Shown here piece by piece: positions 1 through 6,495 of a stretch of DNA of 6,653 nucleotides (the stretch's first letter is position 1; the number at the start of each line of letters is the position of its first letter). The notes under the pieces are model-generated. The model made no database searches, was not told where the DNA came from, and saw only the letters and a list, made by a program, of their open reading frames with translations. Both the position numbers and the translations under genes were made by a program. This DNA is from Treponema sp. (GTDB lineage: Bacteria; Spirochaetota; Spirochaetia; Treponematales; Breznakiellaceae). The stretch covers positions 1-6,653 of the forward strand of contig JAITJV010000124.1 in assembly GCA_031278755.1 (NCBI GenBank). Direction: 5' to 3'.

Positions 1-165
1 GCTGGAAAGCAGCGCTTCGTGGCAAAAATCGATAAAGGCCAGGTCGTCCATGGTTTTATTGAGAAAAAGGCCGGGATCCGCGTCCAGAACAAACATATCC
101 CGGATCATCCGTATCCGTACATTGAGGATGAAAATGCTGTCCTCAAAGTTCATGCGCTTGTCCAT
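1..165 (-). CDS. Hypothetical protein, N-terminal 55 residues (cut by window edge)
   Basis: This is a minus-strand reading frame that starts at an ATG whose first base is 165 and runs open to the left edge, giving 55 residues beginning MDKRMNFEDSIFILNVRIRM. An in-frame TAA lies seven codons upstream, so the start is either this ATG or the second Met four codons later. No convincing Shine-Dalgarno site is visible for either. The peptide has no signal sequence or membrane helix. It alternates hydrophobic and charged residues in a way that suggests helices, and contains the acidic stretches VLDADPG and TMDDLAFID. I do not recognise a named family; the style resembles small conserved hypothetical proteins of treponemes. 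It follows the kinase gene on the same strand after a 135-nt gap that holds a possible terminator, so it may be a separate transcription unit. The plus-strand frame over the same bases shows no protein-like features. Confidence 0.6.
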   Translation of the reverse strand, partial: MDKRMNFEDSIFILNVRIRMIRDMFVLDADPGLFLNKTMDDLAFIDFCHEALLSS

Positions 166-236
166 GTTATCACTATCGGTATTTTACGAAAAACCATGAA
201 GCGGGGCAGGCGTCCGGCCGGCGCGTAAATACCGCG

Positions 237-259
237 TTAAAGCGGCGCCGATTGCGCCG
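237..259 (-). terminator. Possible weak intrinsic terminator after the kinase gene
   Basis: Bases 243-248 (CGGCGC) and 254-259 (GCGCCG) form a perfect 6-bp GC stem with a 5-nt loop. Read on the minus strand, the stem is followed by CTTTAA, a poor U tract. It lies about 40 nt beyond the kinase stop codon. A second hairpin, GCCGGC-GCG-GCCGGC at 256-270, overlaps it and could compete. The position fits the end of the three-gene operon, but the weak U tract keeps confidence low. Confidence 0.3.
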
Positions 260-300
260 GCGCGGCCGGCGAATTCCCGCCTGGATGAACCGCTGCTTCC

Positions 301-3195
301 CTAGGCAAGCCAGCGGGAAAGCGCCTTCATCACTTCGTCCATGTCGATGGGTTTTGCCAGATGTCCGTTCATGCCGGATTCCAGCGCCTTGTCTATGTCT
401 TCCTTGTAGGCGTTTGCCGTCATGGCGATAATGGGTACCTTTTCGGCGTCTTTCCGGTTAACCAGGGCCCGTATTTTTCCGGTCGCCTCGTGGCCGTCCA
501 TGTTGGGCATTTGAACGTCCATAAAAACAAGATCGTAGTAGCCTTCTTTTGAAGCGGCGAATTTGTCAAGCGCTTCTTTTCCGTCTTCCGCTTCCTCGAT
601 AAGTACGTGGGTTTCGCCGAGTAATTCCCTGAGGATGATCCTGTTGATCTCAATATCCTCGACAACGAGTATGCGCTTTCCCGCAAGATCCGGGACGCCC
701 CCCCTGGGGGCTTCGACGCTTGTTGTGGCGGCGGCCCTTTCCATATTCAGGGTAAACTCAAAAACCGACCCCACGCCGTATTCGCTTTCGGCGGAGATGA
801 TCCCTCCCATAAGTTTTACCAGGTTTTGGCTTATGGCCAGTCCCAGGCCCGTTCCTCCGTAGCGCACGGCTATGGTATTGTCCGCCTGCTCGAAGGCGTT
901 AAAAAGATTTTTTAGCTGTTCTTCTTTTATGCCGATGCCGGTATCGCGGACAAGAAAATGAACCCGGAGTTCTCCGCCCTCTTCTTCCCGGCCCTGTACG
1001 GAAAAATCCATGCGTCCGCCGCCGCCGGTAAATTTAACGGCGTTCCCCAGAAGGTTGATCAGAACCTGCTTGAGCCGGAGCTTGTCTCCCATAACCCAGG
1101 ATTCGCCGGGCAGGGAGAAATCCACGATAAACGCGATATTTTTTTCCTTGCAGCGCAGGGAGATAATCTGTTCCACTTCTTTCATGGCCCTGCCCAGATC
1201 CAGGGCTTCCCGGACTATCGCGAATTTCCCGCTTTCGATCTTCGACATGTCAAGAACGTCGTTGAGGATTCCCAGCAGATGATTCGAGGCGGATTCGATT
1301 TCCCCAAGGGAAAGGTCTTTCTTTTCGATGATTTCGGTCTGCCGGGCTATGGCGGTCATTCCTATAATCGCGTTGAGGGGCGTCCGTATTTCATGGCTCA
1401 TTCTCGCGAGAAATTCGCCCTTTGCGCGGGAGGCGACCCTGGCCGCCTCGGTCTGCACTTCCAGTTCACGGGTACGCTGTTTTACGGTACCTTCCAGGTT
1501 CAGCGCCATCTGCCTGTTCTTCAAAAACAGCGCCGCCACAAGGCACAGGGCTATCGCCATAAGTACCGACGCGCCGATAAGGAAAGGCTTCTGCGCTCTG
1601 GCCATGGCGCCGGAATAATCAAAAACACGCCTTGTCCAGTTGTCTACAATGAGGTTTGTGTCAATCAAAGCCTGTGTTTTATTGACAATCGAACCGAGAA
1701 GAACCTGATCCCGGTTGATGCCGAACGCCGACTCATAGGGGCGCTGAAACACCAGGTTCGCCCTGTAACCGGTTTTTTCCATGTAGTTTGTGATACAGAG
1801 AAGCAGGTTTCTGGTCCCCATAAGAAGTTCTATTTCCCCTTTTTCAAGCCCCCTGATGGCTTCCGTTCTGTCCGCGTATTCGATTGTGTTCCGGTGATTC
1901 GGAAAAAGTTCCCTGAACATGCCGCCGTAGACGGTTCCCCTGATGACGCCGATCTTTTTGTAGGGTATGTCGCTCAAGGTAACTTCAACCATATTTGCAG
2001 GAGAGATAAAGGCGTAATAATCGGTCTGATAGGGCGCGGGCGTTATAAGGTAATTTTGTTCGCGGGAAACCGAACGGATTGTTTCCGTGGTCATGGCGGC
2101 TTCGCCTTCGTTAAAGCTTTCAACGATTTCTTCCGCCTCGTCTTCCGGCGAGTTGACGCAGACAAAGCGTATGGTGGAAAGCCGTTCAATCGCCGCGAGG
2201 GTGTCCACGGCTATGCCCTGCCATTCTTTTTCGCGGCTGTTGTAAAAACTTACCGGATAGTTGTCGTTTTCTATCGCCACGGGAACGGGAATTTCCCTGT
2301 GTTCCTCCACATAATGCCGCTCTTCAAACGTAAGGCGGCTCCAGAGGTTGTGCTTTAGGTAGGATTCAATTCCGTCGTCGTACATCTGGGCAAAATGATA
2401 ACTTCCCGCGGACTGAAGGTATTTTTGAACCACCGAAACGACAGGCGCAAGCCGGGGATCGCCTGTTGCCAGAGATACCCTGTTATACGTAAGGGGTTTG
2501 AAGTCCTCGATGATAAGGTTGTTGTAAAGGGAAAAAATTCCTTCCACGGTCTCGTCCATAAAGAGGGCGTCTATTTCCTTAACGATAAGTTTTTGGTAGG
2601 CGTCGATGTAGTTTGCCACAGGCATTGCGGTAAATTCCTGCCTGATATAGGGCGATACAAGATCTTCGGTTGTGGTTCCCTCAAGAAAGCCGTATTTGAG
2701 CGTCCTGGAATGAGACGCGATGTCAAGCCTGTCGGAGCCTTCCGTACTGACAAACTGTATTTTACGCTCCGCTATCGGATCGGTCATATAGTAACCGGTA
2801 AGGGACGATGAAATTTCCCCGGAAAACGAAATGCTGTAATCGTCTATGCCTTCGAGCAGGTCGTCCCAGTTGTATATCACCGGCCTGAACTTGATCCCGA
2901 AAAAATCCGAAAGCCATTCGCAGACCAGGGCGGCAAAACCGTCGGTCATGTTGTTTTCATTGCGGAAACATTCGGTGCTTTGGAGCATTCCGTAGGTAAA
3001 AAAGGAAGTGCTTCGGGCCAGGGATTCAATGGCCGCCGTTTCCTCAGCTGTTATTCCGGGAACGTCGCTGTAACGGGCATATTCGACGCCGTTCTGTTCC
3101 TCGCCGCTTTCCGGCCCGCAGCCCAAAAACAGGAGGCAGCAAGCGGCGAGACAAACGGCGGGAAAGCCAAAACCAACGGGAAACGCCGGTTTCAT
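301..3195 (-). CDS. Lipoprotein-type hybrid sensor histidine kinase with two periplasmic solute-binding domains
   Basis: This 964-residue protein is a membrane sensor that autophosphorylates on histidine and passes phosphate to its own receiver. Residues 1-26 form a signal peptide ending in the lipobox LFLGC (Cys26). Residues about 40-290 and 300-525 read as two tandem family 3 solute-binding domains of the BvgS/EvgS type. A single membrane helix lies at about 537-559, followed by a short charged, probably coiled linker with no HAMP or PAS domain. The kinase core has the H box MSHEIRTPLN (His601), N box LLGNAVKFT (about 716), DTGIGI (about 749) and GTGLGLAI (about 779). The receiver (about 839-960) has the acidic pair Glu846/Asp847, phospho-acceptor Asp893 in FMDVQMP, and Lys948. 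There is no HPt or DNA-binding output. I chose the ATG 1 nt past the upstream stop because it gives a normal lipoprotein signal; a start 15 codons earlier is possible. Translation is probably coupled to the binding-protein gene. Confidence 0.93.
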   Translation of the reverse strand: MKPAFPVGFGFPAVCLAACCLLFLGCGPESGEEQNGVEYARYSDVPGITAEETAAIESLARSTSFFTYGMLQSTECFRNENNMTDGFAALVCEWLSDFFGIKFRPVIYNWDDLLEGIDDYSISFSGEISSSLTGYYMTDPIAERKIQFVSTEGSDRLDIASHSRTLKYGFLEGTTTEDLVSPYIRQEFTAMPVANYIDAYQKLIVKEIDALFMDETVEGIFSLYNNLIIEDFKPLTYNRVSLATGDPRLAPVVSVVQKYLQSAGSYHFAQMYDDGIESYLKHNLWSRLTFEERHYVEEHREIPVPVAIENDNYPVSFYNSREKEWQGIAVDTLAAIERLSTIRFVCVNSPEDEAEEIVESFNEGEAAMTTETIRSVSREQNYLITPAPYQTDYYAFISPANMVEVTLSDIPYKKIGVIRGTVYGGMFRELFPNHRNTIEYADRTEAIRGLEKGEIELLMGTRNLLLCITNYMEKTGYRANLVFQRPYESAFGINRDQVLLGSIVNKTQALIDTNLIVDNWTRRVFDYSGAMARAQKPFLIGASVLMAIALCLVAALFLKNRQMALNLEGTVKQRTRELEVQTEAARVASRAKGEFLARMSHEIRTPLNAIIGMTAIARQTEIIEKKDLSLGEIESASNHLLGILNDVLDMSKIESGKFAIVREALDLGRAMKEVEQIISLRCKEKNIAFIVDFSLPGESWVMGDKLRLKQVLINLLGNAVKFTGGGGRMDFSVQGREEEGGELRVHFLVRDTGIGIKEEQLKNLFNAFEQADNTIAVRYGGTGLGLAISQNLVKLMGGIISAESEYGVGSVFEFTLNMERAAATTSVEAPRGGVPDLAGKRILVVEDIEINRIILRELLGETHVLIEEAEDGKEALDKFAASKEGYYDLVFMDVQMPNMDGHEATGKIRALVNRKDAEKVPIIAMTANAYKEDIDKALESGMNGHLAKPIDMDEVMKALSRWLA

Positions 3196-3196
3196 A

Positions 3197-4576
3197 TCAC
3201 TTAAAGAACGTGTCAAGCGCCGCCTGATATTGCAGGGCATATTCTTTTACCATCTCTTCGGGAACCACTTCGCCGGAAATCAGGGGCAGCAGGTTAAAGT
3301 CCGTTCCAAGGCTGTCCCATATATCGAATCCCGGCCTGGAAGCCATCATAACGGCATAGGCGTAATTTCTGTCGTTCATGTATTGGTTTTTCGACCAGTG
3401 TTCTTCGGAAAGTTCCCTATTGCCGTCAAACCAGTTTACCCAGTCAAAAAAAATATCGTACACCAGACGGGGATTTTCGACGCCCCTCGGAATGAAGTAC
3501 CAGTTGTTTTGGGACCGGCTTTGCCGGTTGCTTTCCCTGTTTCCGTGGGGGCCTACGGGCCAGGGCGCCACGCCGATTTCAAACGGCAGATCCTTTCCTC
3601 CCTGTTCGTCGAAAATCCAGTCCGCCCCGATCCAGAACCCGGAAAGCCCTTCGGCGTAGAGGCGGTTGTTGATCTCCCAGTTGGAAGGATCCCAGGGCCT
3701 GGCGCTTTTGTCGGTATTGTATATGTCGTAAATAAACGTAAGCACTTCCAGGGTTTTCGGATCCGACAACTCTTCGCGGGCGCTCCTGGCGATACCCGCG
3801 TCGTTGGAAAAAAGAAGGTTGGTTAGAAGATCCGTCCAGTAGCCCGAAAAACCGTAAATACGCGGTCCGTCAGCGCCGGCGGTATCTTTGGTAAGAAGCC
3901 TGAGGTACTCCCGCCATCTGCCCCAGGTCCACTCGCCCCTGTCCCACAGATCCTGGGGATTGGGAAGCCCCGCCCGGCGGATCATGTCCAGATTAAAGGC
4001 CAGCACGTAGGCGCTTGTGCCGCCGGAGACCGAAGGGCTAAAGAGGAATTTTTCCCTTTGCCCCGTAAGGGCAAGGTGTTTCATGATCCGCTGATCGGTA
4101 AGCACGTCGGTTTCTTTAAGTCCCATCTCTTCCAGGGAAACGGCATAGTTTTTCAGCACGGCGGGAATGCCGAATTGAAGGTCTACTTCGTAAATGTCCG
4201 CGTCGGGCGTCCCTTCCGGAATGGACGTTTCAATGCTTTCCTGAACCCCGTTGAAGGTAAGGTTTACCGAATTGAAAACGACGTTGTACTTTTCCTCGAT
4301 ATACCTGATCCGCTCCAGCCTGAGCCGGGCCGTTTCGGGATAGGCCATTTTCGGATCATCCTCTATGGCCCGGTGTTTGCTCATATAGTAGCGGTTGTAC
4401 CAGGTCCCCATGGTAATGACCCGCCTGCCGTCCTCGGTGTACTTTGATCCGGAAGGCCGCCTGGCGGAAGAAGGTTCCTCAACTGTCCGGTTTTTACAGG
4501 CGGGCAGCAGAAACAGCGGCAGAAACAGCAATGGAAAGAGTGTCCGGAACGGGACAGGACAGCTTGCGTTTTTCAT
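3197..4576 (-). CDS. Family 1 extracellular solute-binding lipoprotein (sugar-type), no permease nearby
   Basis: This 459-residue protein has a hydrophobic signal peptide and the lipobox LLPAC (Cys27), so it should be a lipid-anchored periplasmic or surface protein. The mature part has the length and style of family 1 solute-binding proteins (UgpB/MalE-like, COG1653): a first lobe starting at RVITMGTWYN, a hinge-region segment YVLAFNLDMIRRAGLPNP, the family-typical WTWGRWREYL, and a C-terminal aromatic-rich lobe. In the family, such proteins capture oligosaccharides or other small solutes for an ABC importer. Here no permease or ATPase gene is next to it. Instead it sits 8 nt after a small lipoprotein gene and 1 nt before a sensor kinase gene, which suggests a role in sensing (inference). 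A good AGGAG ribosome-binding site supports the start. The ligand cannot be read from the sequence. Confidence 0.9.
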   Translation of the reverse strand: MKNASCPVPFRTLFPLLFLPLFLLPACKNRTVEEPSSARRPSGSKYTEDGRRVITMGTWYNRYYMSKHRAIEDDPKMAYPETARLRLERIRYIEEKYNVVFNSVNLTFNGVQESIETSIPEGTPDADIYEVDLQFGIPAVLKNYAVSLEEMGLKETDVLTDQRIMKHLALTGQREKFLFSPSVSGGTSAYVLAFNLDMIRRAGLPNPQDLWDRGEWTWGRWREYLRLLTKDTAGADGPRIYGFSGYWTDLLTNLLFSNDAGIARSAREELSDPKTLEVLTFIYDIYNTDKSARPWDPSNWEINNRLYAEGLSGFWIGADWIFDEQGGKDLPFEIGVAPWPVGPHGNRESNRQSRSQNNWYFIPRGVENPRLVYDIFFDWVNWFDGNRELSEEHWSKNQYMNDRNYAYAVMMASRPGFDIWDSLGTDFNLLPLISGEVVPEEMVKEYALQYQAALDTFFK

Positions 4577-4581
4577 TCCGG

Positions 4582-4586
4582 CTCCT
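4582..4586 (-). promoter_or_regulatory. Ribosome-binding site of the solute-binding protein, overlapping the upstream stop
   Basis: On the minus strand AGGAG lies 5 nt before the ATG at 4576. Its first two bases belong to the TAG stop codon of the upstream lipoprotein gene, so termination and re-initiation are closely linked. This fixes the start of the binding-protein gene and supports one transcript for both. Confidence 0.75.
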
Positions 4587-5226
4587 ACCGCGAAGGCGCG
4601 GCGCTTCCGAAACCTTCGGAGGCCCGGAAAACGGCGCGGGAATTCGCCCTAAGTTCATTCCCGGCGGCGTTGAAAAAACGGATACCGGCGATAATAAAAC
4701 CGGAAGGCTTTTCCCCGGCTTCCAGCGCGTTGTCAACCGTGCGGGTAAGGACGAAAAAGTTATCCTCTCCGGGCCTAAAGTATTCCCCCTCGTCCAAAAC
4801 GGCCTTTACGATATTGGGATTTTTTTCGGGAAGGTACACCGCCCAGTTGTCGAATGATTCGGAACGGTCCTTTCCGCTGTACGCGCGGATTTCTCCCGAA
4901 GCGGCGTAGAATTCCCCGTCTTCCCGCTCAAGGGCCAGCGTAAGTTCCATGGTCCTGAGTTCGGCCGCTTTCTTTCCCAGCAGGCTTGAGGCGTCAATGA
5001 CGATGTAGGGATCTCCGGCCCCCGCCATGTCTGCCTTTACCGCCCTGCCGTTTCCGTAGTCAACAAGGCCCAGCTGAATTTTTGCCGCGCCGGGAGGAGA
5101 CTCGTCAACCGCAAGAAAGGCGAAGCGGCCGTCGCTAAAGTCGATGCCGGGAGCGCCGCATCCGCCCAATACGAAGGCCGCCAGCACTGCCAAAACAGAA
5201 TACTTCAGGGGATCTTCCTTAACCAT
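4585..5226 (-). CDS. Small lipoprotein of unknown function, first gene of the sensing operon
   Basis: This 213-residue product begins MVKEDPLKYSVL and has a short positively charged start, a hydrophobic stretch and the lipobox LGGC (Cys23), so it should be lipid-anchored outside the cytoplasmic membrane. The mature 190 residues contain many short alternating stretches (PYIVIDASS, MELTLALE, NWAVYLPE, GFIIAGIRFF) that look like a beta sandwich, as in carbohydrate-binding or jelly-roll modules; this is fold-level guesswork and I recognise no named family. The gene leads an operon with a solute-binding protein 8 nt downstream, so it may be an accessory ligand-binding or partner protein. The start is uncertain: an in-frame ATG four codons upstream (5238) also keeps the signal peptide, and neither has a clear Shine-Dalgarno. 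Extending the open frame further, to about 6012, would run antisense to the hydrolase gene with Arg-rich nonsense, so that extension is rejected. Confidence 0.8.
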   Translation of the reverse strand: MVKEDPLKYSVLAVLAAFVLGGCGAPGIDFSDGRFAFLAVDESPPGAAKIQLGLVDYGNGRAVKADMAGAGDPYIVIDASSLLGKKAAELRTMELTLALEREDGEFYAASGEIRAYSGKDRSESFDNWAVYLPEKNPNIVKAVLDEGEYFRPGEDNFFVLTRTVDNALEAGEKPSGFIIAGIRFFNAAGNELRANSRAVFRASEGFGSAAPSR

Positions 5227-5261
5227 TACCGTTATCATATCATACAAGGGGAAAGTTTTCC
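5227..5261. promoter_or_regulatory. Very short divergent intergenic region
   Basis: Only 35 nt separate the start codons of the leftward lipoprotein operon and the rightward hydrolase. It is more AT-rich than its surroundings. On the minus strand it holds TATGATATGATAA, which contains -10-like hexamers. No good -35 partner is visible in either direction, so promoters must overlap the coding ends or be of a non-standard type. Confidence 0.4.
5246..5251 (+). promoter_or_regulatory. Ribosome-binding site of the TatD-family gene
   Basis: The sequence AAGGGG lies 10 nt before the ATG at 5262. It is the only purine-rich Shine-Dalgarno-like stretch upstream and supports this start, which also places the HxH metal motif at residues 6-8 as usual for the family. 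Confidence 0.6.
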
Positions 5262-6095
5262 ATGCTTTGTGACGCCCATGTTCATTTGAAAAATCTGCTC
5301 GAACTGGAGCCGGATGCCGAAACCACCCGCCGCCGTCTGGGCATAGCCGCCGCGGCAAGCGCCTGGAACAGGGCGGAATTCGCGTTTCACCGGGAACTTG
5401 CCGCCGCCGCGAAACGCGACAACGCCCCGCCGCTTTTCCTTTGCTTTGCCGTTCACCCCCAACTGCCGGGGAACCTTGCCGGCAAAGCCGCCGGCGCGGA
5501 TTGCGCCGCAATCCATGATTCCGCCGCAATCCGGGATTCCGCCGTTGCCCTTGCCGAATACGCGGCGGCGGGGGAACTCGCGGCGATTGGCGAAACGGGT
5601 TTTGACCTTTTTGACGAAAGCTACCGCGCGACGGAAGCCGAACAGGACAGGCTTTTCGCCCTGCACCTGGACGCCGCCCTGCGTTACGGCCTTCCCCTGG
5701 TACTCCATGTCCGCAGGGCCATGCACAAGATCTTTCCCCATACCGGGGCCTTAAAAAAGCTTCCCGCCGTCGTGTTTCATTCCTGGCCGGGGAGTCCCGA
5801 CGAGGGCTTTTCCATTCTGCGCAGGGGGATAAACGCCTTTTTTTCTTTTGGGACGACGATTTTGCTGAACCACAAAAACGCGATCCGTTCCTGCGCCGCC
5901 TTCCCCGCCGAACGGCTTCTTTTTGAGACCGACGCCCCGTTCCAGCCTTTGCGGGGAAAGCGTTATTCGTCATTCGAGGACCTTCCCGCCGTGATCCGCG
6001 CCGCCGCCGCAATCCGCTGCCCGGATGCGGCGGCCGAAAGCCCGGAACCGGAACGGCTTGGCGGCGCGGCGTTTTACCGGGTATTTTGCCCGTGA
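5262..6095 (+). CDS. TatD-family metal-dependent hydrolase (putative DNase), divergent member
   Basis: This 277-residue protein belongs to the amidohydrolase-like TIM-barrel TatD family, cytoplasmic enzymes that act with divalent metals and often as 3'-5' deoxyribonucleases. The expected ligands are present in order: DAHVHL (His6, His8), GETGFD (Glu111), LVLHVRR (His149), FHSWPGS (His173) and ETDAPF (Asp224). The family's usual G-H-P segment appears as AVHPQL (residues 63-68), and the common HCFSG is HSWPGS, so it is a divergent member. Length is near the usual 255-270, with a small Ala-rich insertion around residues 76-98 that includes a hexapeptide repeat. No signal peptide is seen. It is transcribed away from the sensing operon, and nothing ties it to that system other than the shared 35-nt gap. 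The exact substrate is uncertain; the family assignment is firm. Confidence 0.9.
   Translation: MLCDAHVHLKNLLELEPDAETTRRRLGIAAAASAWNRAEFAFHRELAAAAKRDNAPPLFLCFAVHPQLPGNLAGKAAGADCAAIHDSAAIRDSAVALAEYAAAGELAAIGETGFDLFDESYRATEAEQDRLFALHLDAALRYGLPLVLHVRRAMHKIFPHTGALKKLPAVVFHSWPGSPDEGFSILRRGINAFFSFGTTILLNHKNAIRSCAAFPAERLLFETDAPFQPLRGKRYSSFEDLPAVIRAAAAIRCPDAAAESPEPERLGGAAFYRVFCP
5505..5540 (+). repeat. 18-bp tandem repeat inside the TatD-family gene
   Basis: Two copies of an 18-bp unit (GCCGCAATCC..GATTCC), 5505-5522 and 5523-5540, differ at two bases, and a third copy begins with GCCG at 5541. They encode AAIHDS and AAIRDS (residues 82-93) in a variable loop between the HP and GE motifs. The repeat keeps the frame. 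Confidence 0.8.
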
Positions 6096-6140
6096 TGCCG
6101 GCGGAAAGGTGACTGACATGCCTGACACCCTTGTGTTACC

Positions 6141-6193
6141 CGGAGGAAAGAAGAAAAACCACGGAGAACACGGAGTTTCACGGAGGAAAGAAG
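6141..6193 (+). repeat. 13-bp direct repeat CGGAGGAAAGAAG, two exact copies
   Basis: CGGAGGAAAGAAG occurs at 6141-6153 and 6181-6193, and again with one A missing at 6269-6280. The copies flank and overlap the CACGGAG inverted repeat, which suggests the whole block grew by duplication or is one dispersed element. Confidence 0.8.
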
Positions 6194-6237
6194 ATTGTCG
6201 AATTAACAGGACTCCGTGTCCTCCGTGACCTCCGTGG
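6159..6237. repeat. Segmented inverted repeat of CACGGAG units (dispersed-repeat type)
   Basis: The left arm has three CACGGAG units (6160-6166, 6169-6175, 6179-6185) and the right arm three CTCCGTG units (6212-6218, 6221-6227, 6230-6236). With an outer C-G pair they pair as helices of 7, 7 and 8 bp separated by tiny internal loops, around a 26-nt loop. On the minus strand the stem is followed at once by TTTTT and further pyrimidines (6158 downwards), so it could act as a terminator for leftward transcripts. I recognise the CACGGAG unit as typical of repeats scattered across many bacterial genomes; its function is not known to me. Confidence 0.8.
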
Positions 6238-6324
6238 TGGATTTCCTAAAAAAAACCACGAAAAGGTACGGAGGAAGAAGGACGTTTGCGGGTGCCGGAG
6301 CAAAGATCAGAAAATGAGAATGTT

Positions 6325-6341
6325 CCCCGGCGAAGCCGGGG
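6325..6341. repeat. Perfect 7-bp GC hairpin
   Basis: CCCCGGC (6325-6331) and GCCGGGG (6335-6341) are exact inverted repeats around a GAA triloop. No T run follows on either strand, so it does not look like an ordinary intrinsic terminator. It may be part of the dispersed repeat element to its left. Confidence 0.65.
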
Positions 6342-6466
6342 TGCGTAGCGGCTAACATGGGTGAATGGAGGCCGAGGGGCAAAACCGGCTCTTGCAATTG
6401 TTATGAAAGCAACTGCCAGACATATACAGACCTTATACGACTTGGGGAAAAATATGATAAAAACAC

Positions 6467-6495
6467 TTGACAATATGTATTATAATGCATATTAT
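6467..6495 (+). promoter_or_regulatory. Strong sigma-70-like promoter of the toxin gene
   Basis: A perfect -35 TTGACA (6467-6472) is followed after 17 nt by TATTAT (6490-6495). Transcription would begin about where the ATG at 6501 lies, giving a leaderless message. A consensus TATAAT is also present at 6481-6486, but it is only 8 nt from the TTGACA and lacks a good -35 at the right distance. No Shine-Dalgarno precedes the toxin start, which agrees with a leaderless or nearly leaderless transcript. Confidence 0.55.

Noticed and set aside
19..228. A 69-codon plus-strand frame at the left edge
   Set aside because: The minus-strand frame over the same bases has a more protein-like composition and continues off the window; the plus frame ends in a low-complexity Arg-rich tail.
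958..2358. A 466-codon plus-strand open frame opposite the kinase gene
   Set aside because: It lies entirely antisense to a kinase with complete catalytic motifs, has no recognisable domains, and reads as the reverse shadow of a GC-biased gene.
3196..3240. An upstream kinase start 15 codons earlier
   Set aside because: It would overlap the binding-protein gene by 44 nt and add an Arg-rich stretch before a signal peptide that is already complete; it is kept only as a possible alternative.
5227..6012. An upstream extension of the minus-strand lipoprotein frame to a 475-residue product
   Set aside because: The added part is Arg/Gly/Pro-rich nonsense antisense to the TatD-family gene, while the downstream Met gives a proper lipoprotein signal peptide.
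6141..6285. A CRISPR array
   Set aside because: The repeated units are only 7-13 bp, are partly inverted and have no regular spacers, and no cas gene is visible.
6025..6355. Short plus-strand frames running from the hydrolase end through the repeats
   Set aside because: One overlaps the hydrolase gene in another frame and both consist of charged low-complexity sequence from the repeats.
6203..6473. Short minus-strand frames of 64 and 75 codons in the repeat region
   Set aside because: They translate repeat DNA, including a TTEVTEDTE segment typical of false genes over CACGGAG repeats, and lack ribosome-binding sites.
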